A stretch of 64,000 nt of DNA from Numida meleagris (Eukaryota > Chordata > Aves > Galliformes > Numididae). The stretch covers positions 4,091,814-4,155,813 of the forward strand of contig NC_034420.1 of NCBI RefSeq assembly GCF_002078875.1. The letters run 5' to 3'. Positions 44,501-58,980 of the stretch are shown piece after piece. Position 1 is the first letter of the stretch. Each line of letters begins with the position of its first letter. Under the pieces are notes generated by a model. That model saw nothing but the letters and a program-made list of their open reading frames with translations. It was not told the origin of the DNA and did not search any database. A program made the position numbers and the translations under genes.

Positions 44501-47500
44501 ATCTCGTCTCATTATTGCCCTGAAATAAACTACTTATGGTGATTATTTTGTCTGCTGACTGGGTAACAGTAATAATCGCTTAATCTGCTTAACACCTTAG
44601 CTTTCACTTTAACAGCCTTGACAAATCTTGAAGAGCTAAAAAGGCTAGAACTAATCAGCGTCCTGTTCTAATAGGAATAATTACTGTTTCCTATTCAAAC
44701 CCATAGTATCTCTTGCTTGTAGGAAAACAGTAACTTAAAGGGGAAACTCTGCACTCATGCCTTTTACTGTATTTTAAATAGCACCAGCTTTTCTGATGGC
44801 AACCATGACAGGAGGAAGTGATAACATGGTGCTAGTTCCCTTTATTTGTGTAGGCTTTTCTATAATTCTATGCAAAATTGAAAAAAACTGAACTGCCTTT
44901 CATAGGTCTATAGCCAAGGAGTTCATCCTGCCTTAAAGCTGCTCTTTGCTACAGTTACAACTCAAGCTCTTGGAGTTGTTGCCATTGGGTTTAACCTAAC
45001 TGCCAAGACACCAGCTTCAGACAGGCCCTGGCTTATGGCTTTCACTGCCACTTCTGCTTCCCCTCCACCGCAGCGGGGCCACCGCTCTAAAAAGGGATGA
45101 ATATTTCCCACCCACATATGAGCCATATGTATGCATCAGAACATTCACACTCTTTAAACGTCTTATTTTATCACGCTTACAACCTAAACACGTTGTTGTT
45201 GCTAAGAGACCACCCCCTCAAAACAGCAGAAACTTGAACACAGCCTTGACATGTCTGCTCAGCTAACATTAATGAATTTGCTGCCACTGATTTACTGGGA
45301 ACCAGAGCAAGCTGCCGTGTATGCTGAAGTGGCAGGGAAGGATTTTGATTATCATTTGTCTACTGTTAAGCTGAACGGCCTTCCGAGTCATCCTCAGATC
45401 TCACCCAAAACATTTTCATCAATATGGCATTATATGCCTCCTAACGTCAGACCCAACACACCGGACTACACACTGAGTAGTTAAGTGCCTAATTAATCCA
45501 GACATCCCACCACTGTAATTTATATTTGTGTATACATACAAGTCACTAAAAACAGCCTTCTGGATGAATCATCAGATCACTGGTGATTTTGTGCACAAAC
45601 TAGAATACCAAGCCTTTCTCCCAAGCAGGATGCACAAAGGAATATACTTTCTAACACAGATATCAAAATGAGGGACAGCGTTAGAAATACTTGCTTCTTA
45701 ATGCCTTATAAACCACATTAAAATAAAACCATCCATGGGCACACAAATATTTTGTTATCATACCTTGACCTAGATTTTTATCTCCTGCTCTAGGCTCTTC
45801 CAGTCTACAGTTGCCACTCCCGATGTTCAGGGTGAGTTCGGAGAGATTTGTACTTATCTCTGCATCATCAAAATCCATATGGCTTGAAAAGGCATCACCA
45901 GTAAGGAGTGCGTCTATCACCAGTGGAGAGCAAGGCGGGGATGGAGAAGAGAGAGATGACCTTGGGGACAGAGACGTCATGGATTTTGGAGTACCAGACA
46001 GTGATCTCAAAGCCTGTATGCGAGTTGTGGCATCTGCTTTGTGAGTTTTTGCTACTTCATTTTCATGAATAGTGGTGATACAGCCTGATGGCCTAAATCC
46101 AGTGGCTCCTTCCAAGAGCAAGTCAATCTTGTTTTGATAGTCCGAGTCCAGCTGCTCCAACTGCTCCATGTGCTCACAGTAGAGGTCAGTGAAGCTGGTA
46201 GAGGTGGACGAATCCTGGCTGGAGGTGGCAAGAGATCCTCTGCTCGATGCAAGAGAGCCAGGGCTGCTACTTGAGGAGAGGGAAAGCATGCTGGCAGAGA
46301 GACTGAAGGAGACAAGTCAGAAAACAGTTATACTGTATTTCCTGATTTCCGAAACGGACACTAAAGTATCACCAAGTCTTCAAGCGCAGACAGTGCATTT
46401 TGCTTTGTCAGCTCAGGCCATATGCATTAGCCCCCTCTACCCCAATCTAGAACAACAGTCCACCCAGTGGAAAAGTTAAGCCACTTTTTAATAAAAATAG
46501 AGTTCATCCACATTTTTGAACTCAACATTATCATTCTCCTCCTAAGAACTCTTGCTCAGCCAAAGCAATACTAATACAGTTTCAAAGCAATCAGAAATTA
46601 GTGACAACATTCTCTTCCCACTTCTGTTTGGAAAAATCTGTGGTTGCTGTTAATCTCCGAAGACCACCAAAAAAAAAAAAAAAAAAGCAAGGTCATGCAA
46701 GCAGATCAAGTTATTGCAACTGTCTGTCCATACAGAAGAAAATTTCCATTCACCTCAATCTTGGAACTCAGCTCAAAAGGACAATACCAGCTGCCTGGAA
46801 CTTGTCCTCAGACATGTGGCCCACACAACATGCAGCAGTTTCCAGAATACTGGAAGGATTTACCTACATGAAAGGCTGCTACACGGACTCCAGGGCCATA
46901 AGAACCAAGGGAAGAGTTGGGGTTGGACTATGAAATCAGTCCTCACTAATTATTTTTCCCCAGAGATCTAGTTTCAAAATATAACTAACAGGAAAATTAG
47001 TTTCAAGCCTGTGCTTAGACCTGTAGCACTGACTATGTGTACCATCCTTAGAAATTCTATTTCAACCAACTCCGCTGCTTCAGATATTAAATACCTTGCT
47101 TACTGCTGACTGGTTAAGGAGCTCTTAATCATTACTTTAGATATGGATTAGCTATTAAAAAAAACCTCTGTATATGTACAAGTGGGTTAGGCTTAAGTAA
47201 CCTCACTGAAAAAAACAGTGAGGATGTTAATAAGCCTAATAATCCATTATTTATGGGAACATGATAGAAGCTTTATGATAATATTATGCCTATGACCTTA
47301 CAAAAAAAGAATCCAGTATAATTTTGGCACAGAATCTCTTGCTTTGTATGACAGACGTGCACTGCACCATGTTTGTTCAAAAAAACCTTTGGGTGAAACA
47401 ACAACTGAGATGCGATAAACATTTCTGTATTTGAGCAGCATACATAAAAGTGATCAGGGCTACTGAATCTAGAGCTCTTCAGTACTTTACTACAGAAATG

Positions 47501-50500
47501 GAGTAGGTTTTTTGTTTTTGTTCTAAATTAACCTTGTCCTCATCAACAAATTGGGCTCGACAACACTTTGTGCACTTCACTTTGAATGGCAGACATTTTG
47601 TATTACGGGGTTAATAGCAAAGGCTTATTCTTATGAAGGAGCATGCCAAGAACACTGGGCACATAGTTAGGAAAAAATTAGTTTCACATGCTTCTTGGTC
47701 ACCTCAAAAGATCCCTGATCAGCTAGAAGAAACCAAAATGATGCAGCTCCACTGCACAAGAACATCACAGATAGCTATTCTCCATGGTGGCTTATTTACA
47801 AATCATTCTTGCACTATGATTTTTTTCCAGTCTTTTCGGTATCATCTTCATAACATGAAACAGAATCCAAGTGGAACAGAAGCTACAAACAGAATAAATT
47901 CAGTACAAATAGGAAAAACCTCAACCAAAGAAAAACCCCACCAAACACTCTTTCTAATCAAAAGGCTAAAGACATAGTTGCCACTTATGAAGATTTGACT
48001 TTACTGCTTACAGACATGCATTTGTCTCTGAAAAGAGTAATTCTATGAGCTTCCAAAAACTACAACCTCAATAAGCAGACTACAGTAAGATTACAGAAAT
48101 ATTTCTGTATGCCACATTAACAACAGTAGATTTGGAGATAACACAATACATTGCCTACATAGTAAGCAACAGCATACTTGGAATCGTAACACAGTAACAT
48201 GTATTTGCATTTCTACCATACATTTCACTTGTTGTGTGAATATTAAGATGTCTTTAACATACATCCTAATAAAATAGTTCCAAACATTTGCCAAAACATC
48301 TCACCTAAGTCTTCTATGTCAGAAATAAAAGGGATTGTTGGAACTCATTTGTTGTCAGAAGCACCACCACAAAGGCACTTATCACATTCTAAATGCCTAT
48401 CTAAATCGAGTGTGACACATAAACCTCAGGGTTCCTCTTTCCATTGTCTACACGGGAATCCTAGGCATCTTAGGCAACTACTTACTGTAAGCGAAAGGTT
48501 TTTTAGATCACTCAGCTGGGAAATGAAGTTGTTAGAAGAGAAAGGGCCGTTACATCACGTGCATTTAAAGAATCTACAAATTGCGTAACAGGTTTCGTAC
48601 CTTTTCAGCTGAGTGTGCAACATTGCAACTAATCGTGTTGTTTCTTCCAGTTCTCGGACTAGCTGATTTCTTTTGCTATTCAACTTCAATCTAAGAGGAC
48701 AGAAAAAGATGATCTAAAGCAGCATTTACAATATAAAATGAAGAGTGAAGGGTAAGTCTATTCCATCAGGGAAATCCTACTAAAGTTAATGACAGTGTAC
48801 AGTATAACATAGAACAGAATTCAGTCAAGATGTGCAGGTGCTTACCGACTTCCAAACTCTTAAAATGACGAACTCAATCCTGAAAACATTCACCACAGAG
48901 CATCACACATCACAGTATGAAAGTTAACGTTTCTTAGGATCAGGCCCTCACAAGAAATCTTAACAGATTTTGCTTGCTGTATGATACTGTGTGCTTATGG
49001 TTACTGTGCTAACAAAGATGTGCTTTCAGTAAGGCTTATATGATTCAGTTATTAACCATTTCATTATGACTTTACATGAATGAAGGGACTTGAACAACAT
49101 CTCAGTTTTATCTCACACCTGGACTGGTTTGAGGCACAACGTGCAGTTGGGTGCTCGTTCTCTAATTTAACAGGCCTTCAGGCACTAAATCCTTCCCAAG
49201 AAACAATTCATTTCTTCAGCACACTTGAACAGAACCATATTCCTAAAAATCACAAATGAAGGCGTGCATCTTACAGCAATGCAGAAAAACATTTGGTCAA
49301 CCAGAGATTTTTCAGGCTGGTAAAAAACCAGTAGCTAAAACTCCCAGATTTTTTCCAGTACAATAAAACCATCAAAAGACTACATAGAAAATGCATGTAG
49401 TCTAGATACTGAGCACATAGAGGAAATGAAGATAGAGACAGACAAATGAATGCAATACACTTATTCCATATAAATTGAAGAGACTGCAACTAAAAATAGC
49501 ATTGCCTTGGGCATCCGCATTAATACATCCAGACTGTAAAGCAGCTGTAGGTAGCACCTAAAGCAGTATTCATCCTTAGTGTAGGTTCCTAGGAGATCTC
49601 CTACTGCAATATAAGCAAAATTAGGGAGGATAGCTCTTATTTCTTTCAGCTAGTTCAGATTCACAGGACAGTCCATCTAACTCCCACAGTCCTGTCAAAT
49701 ACCAGTTCCCAGAAAAATCCCAATCCCATACAAGGGTGCTCAGAACAAACTGAAAATTTTTAGAATTTAAAACTTTATCTGTTGGCTTTTAGCAAGCTCC
49801 AGAGCACAAAGCAACTGTAGGAGCTGCTGTGAAGAGCTAGCTGCATACAGGAACAGCATAGTAAATTATCATTATACAAAGCTACTTTGAGAATTTCTTA
49901 CTTTTTCATATGGGATCAATTTGGAGGAAGGTACCCAAACAAGGCCTCCCCATTGGGGGATTAACAACTGCAGTCAGTTTCTTTTGAGAGATGATTTCAG
50001 AAATGGCCTTACCAAGTCTGAGAGTACAGTGCTATTAGTAGCCAGCCAGGAGGTATTGCTGCTTGTTCCTGATTAACCCCCATCCAACGATGTAAGCTGT
50101 GTCCTACACCCAGCAACCTACCTCTCAGTTAGAGCTTTGCTCTGAGTGTCTCTAGCAGCCTGAAGATCTTCTTCTAAGCGCCTTCTCTCAGTCTCCAGTC
50201 TCTCTACCTCTCCTCGAGTCCATTTTCTGGGGCTAATAAATCGCATTTCTTTTAGGAGCTCCTCCTTCTCATTAATTAATATTAGCCGATCCCGCTCAGA
50301 ATCCAGCACACCAGGCCAGGCCTCACTGTCAAGCTTTGCCAGTTGTATTTTCAGGTTTCCTATTCTGCAGGGAAAAGAGAAAAAAAAAAAAAAGCATTTA
50401 TTCCATGAGGAGTGTCTGAGCTACTGCTCCACGGATGCATAAAGAGGTACCATGATAAAGCACAGCTTCCATAACCCTGAAGAAGAATCTGAGCTCGGGG

Positions 50501-53500
50501 ACAACTAATCTCACCTTTATGCCCTCCTTATGACGATGTCGTCAAGCACTGCACTGCCAAGGGGCCGATATGCAGAATGGGATTTTAACACACTTTTACT
50601 TCCAGTGGTAAGCCAAGGCCCTAGCTAACTAGGGGTTTCCACCAGTCAGCGAATAGCATTAAAAATTCTGTATCTAAAAAAAAAAGCTGTCAGATACGCT
50701 CTAGAGGTGTTTTACATGCCTTCATGCCCTCACAGTGCTTAGCGTGGAGAATATCAGGCAGTAAGTATCCGATCTTTACTTGGTTTTATTGAAGAGAATT
50801 CTACACTCCCCACACAGAATTCAGGCAAGCTGGTAAATACCACTGGTTACTCAAGAGTTTAGAAACAAATTACTCAAGAGTTTAGAAACAAATTCTGTTT
50901 TTACAGTGCGCAAGTCAATCACATGCATTTACTACTAGAAGAATCCAACCATTGACTCAACACTAAGCTTGATGGAAATATTTAAAAGCTAGGCTACTTG
51001 TGGCACAACAGGATGTGAGAAGTCAGAGGCACTGCAATCCTACCTAAATCCAGAATCACTTATTTGCATGAAAATTGAAATGCATTTTGATTTAAGGTAT
51101 TGTTCCAGATTTCAGGAAGATGATTACTAAGAAGTCAAGAGTAACACAGACCTGTCTGCCGAAGCTGTTAAGTTCCAGAAGAGGATAGCAGAGCTCTTGG
51201 TGGCTGAGGCAGCAGCTCACCACAATTATCTGCCCATTCCCTATTTCCCAAGTATCTGAGTTGCTCTAAAAATGATCTGCTTTGCAATGCAATATACAGA
51301 GGTAAGCCAAAAACACCTGCACAAATCTGGGATCTGACAGAGCTACTTGAACATTAGTGGGGCACAACAAGTAGCTGTGGTTACTAATCTGGATGTTTTT
51401 TTTCTAGAATCTGCTTTATACTACAGAAGTGGAGAGAGTGGTGCCCACTACCTAACAAACTCATCGTGAAGTGATTTGAGTAACAGAATGCAGATCTGGG
51501 CAGCAGCAGCTACACAACTGCTGAACAATGGACTTGAAGAATAAAGCTTTGTCTGCCAAGCTCCACATGCCAAGAGGGACTTAAGCCCCAAGGCAGCCTG
51601 TGAAATCAAGGTGCAAAAATTAGGCTCACCCAGACTGATCTGCCTCATCCACTACAGGAGACAAGCTAGAGATCACCTTCCTGAAGAGAAGCCTCATTTT
51701 TTTCTGTCAATCCATTTCCCACAGCAGGTTGCTTATTCTAATTAAAGGTCCATAATTGTTAGATATTCAACTCAACTATTTTTAGGTTTTCTTAGGAGCT
51801 ACTCTATTTTTGAGTGCCTGATTAAGTGTAATACTGTGCTCCAATGAAGAATTAACAATGGCATTAATTCATAATCCAAGAATTCCTCTGTGGATTTTGA
51901 AGGGATATGAGTTTAAGAGGATTGGTTGGCATTAATCTGATCACTTCTGGCATACATGTGCATGGATATGGCTTTTCCACTGGAATTTGTTCTCTATGCA
52001 CTTCCATGTCTAGCAGTTCTGTTAAGCTATCCACAGCTTTTTACCTGCTCTGTACATGGCCACTTTTCCTCCTTGTCAGTTTTTCTAGTCCAATAAGCCA
52101 GTAACATTACAACAGAACGCTTTGCAGGCTGACATCTGACTGAAAACTCCAGCCCTTCAGCATCCCCTGGGTTTAGACTACATAACTGATGTGCCATGCT
52201 AGCTTTGCATTGCAAGGAAATCAGCAGTACTGGGCTCAAGTCACCACAGAATTTTTCTATGTGGCTACTAGTGTAAAGAACAAGAATAAACAAGAATAAA
52301 ACTTCAGTTATTAAATGATTTATTTATTCATTGTCATATCAAATCCTTTTTATTATCCCATTTGTGAAAGCTGGTATTTTTATGAGATATAGGCAAACAC
52401 AACATTTTTAGTCTTTTAGGAGACCACGTGAAGCACGTGCATTGCTAGAGACGTGTATGTTAATACACATATCCCCAAACAGAAATTAGAGGGTGATCCA
52501 ATCAGATCAGTTCTTCAGAAAAATTCAAGTGGAAGGTGCACTCTAAAAACCGACCAGTGAAATATCCACACCTTCGCTCCAATGCTGCTAAGTGACTTTG
52601 AAATATTTCAATTTAGAAGAATACAAAACATACTTTTAAAAGCCGAGAGTTATCAACCATCACACAGCACCCAAACTGAAAGTTTAGCTGCTGAAGGAAT
52701 TGAAGCAGTGCATGGAGAGCGACTGATACACAACTCAGTTGACATATTACATCTGAAGCTGTACAGAATCCGATGACGTCTATGCTTCTGGCACTGCTGC
52801 AGCAGCTATCTCCTCGCGGAGATGCAGCACTAACATATATTTTGACATAAGTCTATTATTAGTTTCCAAACCAATTAGCCTAGAAGTTTGTCTCTGCAGT
52901 TGTCCCTTGTTCCTTTTGTGCATGATCTACTTTAGGGCTCTCATTGCTTCACTAAGCCATGAAAGATAAGGACTTTGTGGCAGATGAGGGAACACACAAT
53001 TGCACTCTAATCGCTATGTGTGGAGAAGTTCAAAATACCTCCCCACATCTGTAGCATTAGTCTGGTCTACAGTAGTGTAAAAGGCGTCTACCACTGTCTG
53101 TTTTCAAAATCATCAGGACCTTGTAAAATCTAGTAGCTCTAACCTACCTAATATGACATCACCTTGATATGAAAGCCCTAAGTGTTATCTTTCCAGACAA
53201 AGCAGAGCTAATAGGACAGAGGCATTCCTACCATTTTGTCTCCCCTCATAATACCTGTATGAGCAAACTGCTCTCTCCTTTAGTTCTTGAAACATTTTAA
53301 TATTCCATTTTGGAGACAGGAGATGCTAACACATCATAAAGAGCAATCTTCTCAGCAGCACAAAATTCCTTGTTAGTCACTATATCCATAGTATTGTTTC
53401 ATCTTAAAACCAGTTACAGTATTTCTTTCTGCAGCTCCTAATGAAGACTTTGCCAAAACCACAGTGCTCTGACAGATGGAGATCTTTTCATTTCAGCATT

Positions 53501-56500
53501 AATAATTAATTCCTTTTCAGATCAATCTTTCCTCAATGCTTTTTTTAACTATGAAAAAAAATCTATAAATTATCTAAGAGAGACATGAGGTATTAAACCT
53601 TTAAATGCAAAACTGTTGTACGTGCTTCTTTACTTCAAATGAAGTATTAGCTTGCCTTTATAATGTTCTCTCTCTTTGTAAAGAGTACATTAATTTTCTC
53701 CTCAGGTTCATTTTTACTCACTTGCCCCTTGGAGCAGTTACAGGCTAAACTAAGAGCTCTCCATCTCAATCCGAAGATGTAAAGACTGTAAATTGAACTG
53801 CAGTCCTGAGAAGAGCTTTAAAGTAAAGAACAATTTTTAACAGTGAAATATGCTCTATTACATCTGGAGGATTAATAATTTTATTATTATTGTTTTAAAT
53901 CACAGAATGATTTTAATCTTATGGTAGGTGTTTATCTTGGTTTGGCAAAAGACTCAGTTCAGACAAACATTCCCTATCTAAAAAAACCAAAAGTTTCAGC
54001 TCCTGTCAAAAGTAGCTGGGCACACATATTCTTTGACAACTACCACGGATACAGATCAAAATTTATGCTGCTGAGGAACACACATGCCAGTATACTAAGA
54101 TGAGAACACTATGAATATCTTCAGCCTTAAGCCTTATATCTGAACAGCAACTAGAGGAAAATTATTCCCCTTGAAAATATCCCAAGTACAGATTGTACCA
54201 CATATCTGAAGTTTGCTATTCTGGAATAGGCAAGTCCCTTCAGAGTAGTTAAAATCGACAACGCTACCGCTGATGGCTACACCTCTCAGCAAGGACTAGC
54301 CTAGCCAAAGTCCACAGAAATAACATTGCTTCATGTTTTTTCATTTAACTGTGGTATCGATCCATAAAAATACAGGGGCCTCCTAAAAAGCTGAATTAGC
54401 TCTTATCTATACTAAAATAAGATACGGTCTAATTTTGGCAGAAGTCTTCTAAGAAGACACAATTTTTAAAAGTCTATTCTTCATTCATCTCAGATCAGAG
54501 GACAATAAAAGCTTACGTTCTTACAGATAAGCAGACAAGCACTCAGCTTGTAGTCATTCAACCACGTCTTGGTATGCAAGGTGTGAACGCAATATTCATT
54601 TCTTCTTATCTGACCTGAAGCCATGCAAACATTCATTACATTTTGAATAAGGTAAGGAGATGCCTTTCAGTACAGCCTCCTTATTTGGAATGGGGAAGCA
54701 TAGGCAATGGGCAGCAAAACCACTTATGTCCCTACAGGTGTGGCTAGACTGAGTTCTTGATGTATTAGTCACTCCATAGTAATTTCTAGGATGGATATTT
54801 ATTTCTTAAACAATAATGTTAGCCCTGAAAACTTGTTGCCTCCCTGGCTCAAAGATCAGTGTATTTATCTAGACTGAAACCCAGAGCTACTGCTAAGTGG
54901 CATGTTTCACTAGGAAAGACAACTTCAAAATAAGCTGTATGACATTCAAAGCTAAAACAGAACACAGAATTACCTTCTCTTTGCTTCTTCATATCGAAGG
55001 CGTAATCTTACTTTCTCAGCCAACTGGTTATTGCTGCTGGTAATAAACTAAGACAAAACAAAATCAGTAACTTAGTAACACTCCTATTTTTACATTTCCG
55101 ATTGACATTCATGATGCTACAAGTTACACTTATTAAACTAATTTATCTAGTTAAACCAATCACATAATGGGAAAATACTTTCTACAAGGTTGAGAAGCTC
55201 TTTCGCCTCACCATAGTGGAGTTCCTACTGCCTTCTATTTTCATGCACACACAAGTAGTTTTGAAATCTTTAAGTGATGTGCCACATTTTGTTTTGGATG
55301 AAGTCTTACATTTGCCGTAAAGTTTTGAAAACAAGTGATGTCTTACCATGGCCAAATCTGCAGATCTTTAATCACATGTGTGGCCCTGACTGAAAATGGC
55401 CACAAACATTTAAGTAATGGCTCATCAGAGAGACTTCTGCGATGTCTGGTGTAACACACAGTGTATCCACAGTGCTGCTCGAACCCTTGCTGAGGCTGGC
55501 ACAAGCCTGCCAATTATGATCTTGTTGCACAAGGGGGAACTGAAGGCTTATGCAGCACTCACTACATGTTTTATGGCACCAAAACACCAGCCTGTGTGTT
55601 ATCATTCTTACTCGTTAACATTCACAAGCTGAAAGCACAATGCACTCTCTCTTAACGGAAGAGTTCTCATTAAAGTTTAGCCCACACATAGCTGCTGAAT
55701 GTTTCTTGTCTAGTAGCGTATCACTTACAAAGAGCTTCGGGAATATTCATGTTTCATGAAGCTACACCTACAAAGTAAAACTTTCCTTCCTTTTATTCCC
55801 ACCTAGGCAGTTCTAATAGACGCAGAGCACAAGGAAACAGCAGGCTGACTTTAGAGATACATTAACACTGCATGCAGAAATGAAGGTCACATGGAAGTTT
55901 AAACCAGGAGATCATTATTATTTCATAGATACTTGCCCATGCTTGAAACCTTGCATTATGGCAGTACTATTCTAGCTCAGAGGAATGCTTCCACATGCAA
56001 TTGGTTTCTCACTCGTTACTTACATTTCCTGAAACATCCGTCTGGGAGCTGACATCCAGGTACTGCCTGGGTAACGAAGGGCTTGAGCTTTCTAAGGACA
56101 CACTGCTGGCCCACAGGTCTGACTGTGATCCTCTGTCATTGACGAAGCTGTCTTTCAACCTGGCTAAACTCTGAAACCATAGAAATTCATCACATGAACT
56201 CACTTTCACTCAAAATACCTTGGCAGCTATACTTTGGCTGAAACTACGTGAATGAGATCTGACTGTTCAGTGCAGACCCTGCAAACATGAGGCCAGGCAT
56301 GGCTGGACCGCACCTCCTACAGCATGAAGCCGCTGTGCGTGCGAGTGCGCAGAACATTAGCACACTCTCATGCCCACATTAAAACAAGTTCTTGGCTGGG
56401 AGCCTGCTGGAGGAAACAGACCAAATGGACCACAGTTTTTTCAAGGCTTCTGCATATCTGCTCTTTGACAGAAGTACAGACAGTACACTGGTCCGTTCTT

Positions 56501-58935
56501 GCTCAAGAAACCCTGAGACAACAGCCCATCTCCAACCAAGTGCTCCCTGACAGTTCTGTTATTCCACACTTCTTATTTCCAAAATCTGAGGATTAAGGTC
56601 ACAGTCCAGCCACAATACAGAACTATTTCAGATTACTAAAAACTAAACGACATGGCTGAAAATGGAAATACTGAATATAAAGTTAAATTTAAGTAATTTA
56701 ATAGGGACAAAATGCTACGAAGTCAAGCTGTTTCAGTACCTGAATGAGGTCTTGCTTTTCCTTCTCCCCTGATGTGATGGCTTTCTTGAGAGCTTTCATT
56801 TCACTTAAAATGGCTTGTGCTTCATCAAGTTTGTAGCCACCTTGAGTATCAGACATTTTCATGTCAATTCTGCGTACAAATTTGAGAAAACGTACAGTAA
56901 GCTAACACTTTAGTTGTATTATATAAATCATCCTAGACACATGCACCTTGACATTCATTTTTTAAGAAAACACATTAAGTATCACAAAGACAAGCAGCAA
57001 TGATTGGAATTCTTTCATCCTTTTAAGCTACTTCACTCAGAAGTATATTAAACATAGAAACTCTGATTTTAGCCACACAATTGCTTTGACTCTTCAGGGA
57101 GGGAAAAGACGAGAGAAAAAAGATAAAAAACCCAGTGTTTAGACAGATTGCTATTAATTCCCTTGTTTCTAAACCGGACAAGTTAACTGCATGCTAACTA
57201 TATTATTTTAAGGCACAGACCTCACACACCAATATATTTAAAGGTACAAGCTAACCACAAGCCACTTCATCCTTCCCTCTTTTGAAAGGACTATTTACTG
57301 AAGTTGCCACTTGAGAAAAAATTGATAGGATACTAATCATTACTTAAAAAATGCCATCTGTGTATTCACGTAGAGGAAATGACCTGAAGCTTATCCCCAC
57401 CCCAATTTTTTCCTTCTTAATTAAGACAATAGGCCGTACTGTATACATGCAGACAAATACTGAGTTAAACAGAATGAACCAAGATACTGTCATTATGTGC
57501 AGAAGTCTTTTCCCCATGAAGTCAGCTCTGATGTAGCTAATCATATACAGGCATAGAATTGAAGGAACTAACCCCACGGCTTCTGAGTTGCATGTGCCTA
57601 AAGATCTAAGCAGCAACACATTGCAGCTTATGTTCTTTAGGCAGCCTTTTGTAAACGTAGAAGGGGATGTACTACAAGTCAGAAATGTTACCAAAAGTAA
57701 GACCTTCAGATCCAACTTACTTTTTCAGCGTTTGAAATCCATGCTCTTTGTACTGGAGTTCTTGCTTCATGTGAGCGACCTCTCTCTTTAGTTTATTGAC
57801 CTGCAGGAAGTTGTTACATGTTCCAGAACAATACTTCACATGAGTATTTTAGGTACAGAACTATCCATTCCATTCAGATTTTTTTTTTTAGTGTAGACAG
57901 TATTATCTAGACAAATTTTCCAGAAAATCACTCCATCAGCAACTAACAGCTGACTGCATCTTCTTCAGGACATCAGTGACTAGGGATTTACCCAACACCC
58001 AGATGCCACACCATTTACTCGGGGGCTCAAGAAAAGCTCCAATCTCATAAGCAGAAAAGGTGAGAAAAATTCAAAAGTCAGGAATGAAACGCACGCTGAT
58101 TTTACTCACTGATGTTTAAAATCTTTCCAGTCATTAAAAAACGTTAAGTATCAGGACCAGAGTTACACTGTAACGACACAAACCATCCTCCAAGATATCA
58201 AATTAAAAGGCCTCGCTGCACGAGTAACACAGCAGGCTGATAACACATATTGTAAATCCACTGACCCTACAGCTTGTTTTATATTCCTCCACAGAGGCCA
58301 GACTGACCTACTTTACTTCAGTCCTTTCTTCTTCCCAAACCGAGCTCTGCGTGAGAGAGCACACTGCCACTGCTAACAATCTGCACTGAGCTCACCACAA
58401 AACAGCTGCCAGTCTCTGGAGAGAGCTTGTAGCTCTCTGGTGCTGCAGCGCACTGAGGAGCGAGCATGCAGTCAAATGGAGCAAAACGTGCTATCAGCAT
58501 ACAAGGAAGTCTAAAGTCTATTAGGAAAACAGTTGTTTCAATCTAAGCCGGTAACATTTGAGAATTCTGATGTTTTATCTCCTAGATAACGAATGGCAAA
58601 TTAGCTCTTTCAGCTGCTTTTGCATCACCTTTCAATGTTTTGCATGAGGTTTGGAAATATATGAAGTTTACTTTTGGCAAGTTGAAGTCCACTTGCAATT
58701 CTTACCCTGGATTTTGTAGTAGCAATCTCCGCTTTGAGGATCTCTGGGTCATACTTGGAACTTGATGATGAGCCAGACAGCACTAGAGCAAAACAAACAC
58801 TAAATTTAGCAGCTTTACCATCCTCCCCTACTCTTCTATCAGCCCCACACTATGAATCAAGTTTACTAGAATCTCTCTTCTCACCTCTCGCATTTCCAAA
58901 AGCATTTAGCATAACTGAAGGGAAAACAGTGCATA

Positions 58936-58980
<45 letters not shown>

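Larger units (their letters stand above)
40984..45763 (-). other. Large WWC1 intron
   Basis: About 4.8 kb. It contains the CR1 fragment at 41950-42200, a 17-base tandem duplication at 41421-41454, and a 19-base T run at 42497-42515. The part from 43000 to 45700 is AT-rich without a recognised feature. Confidence 0.6.
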
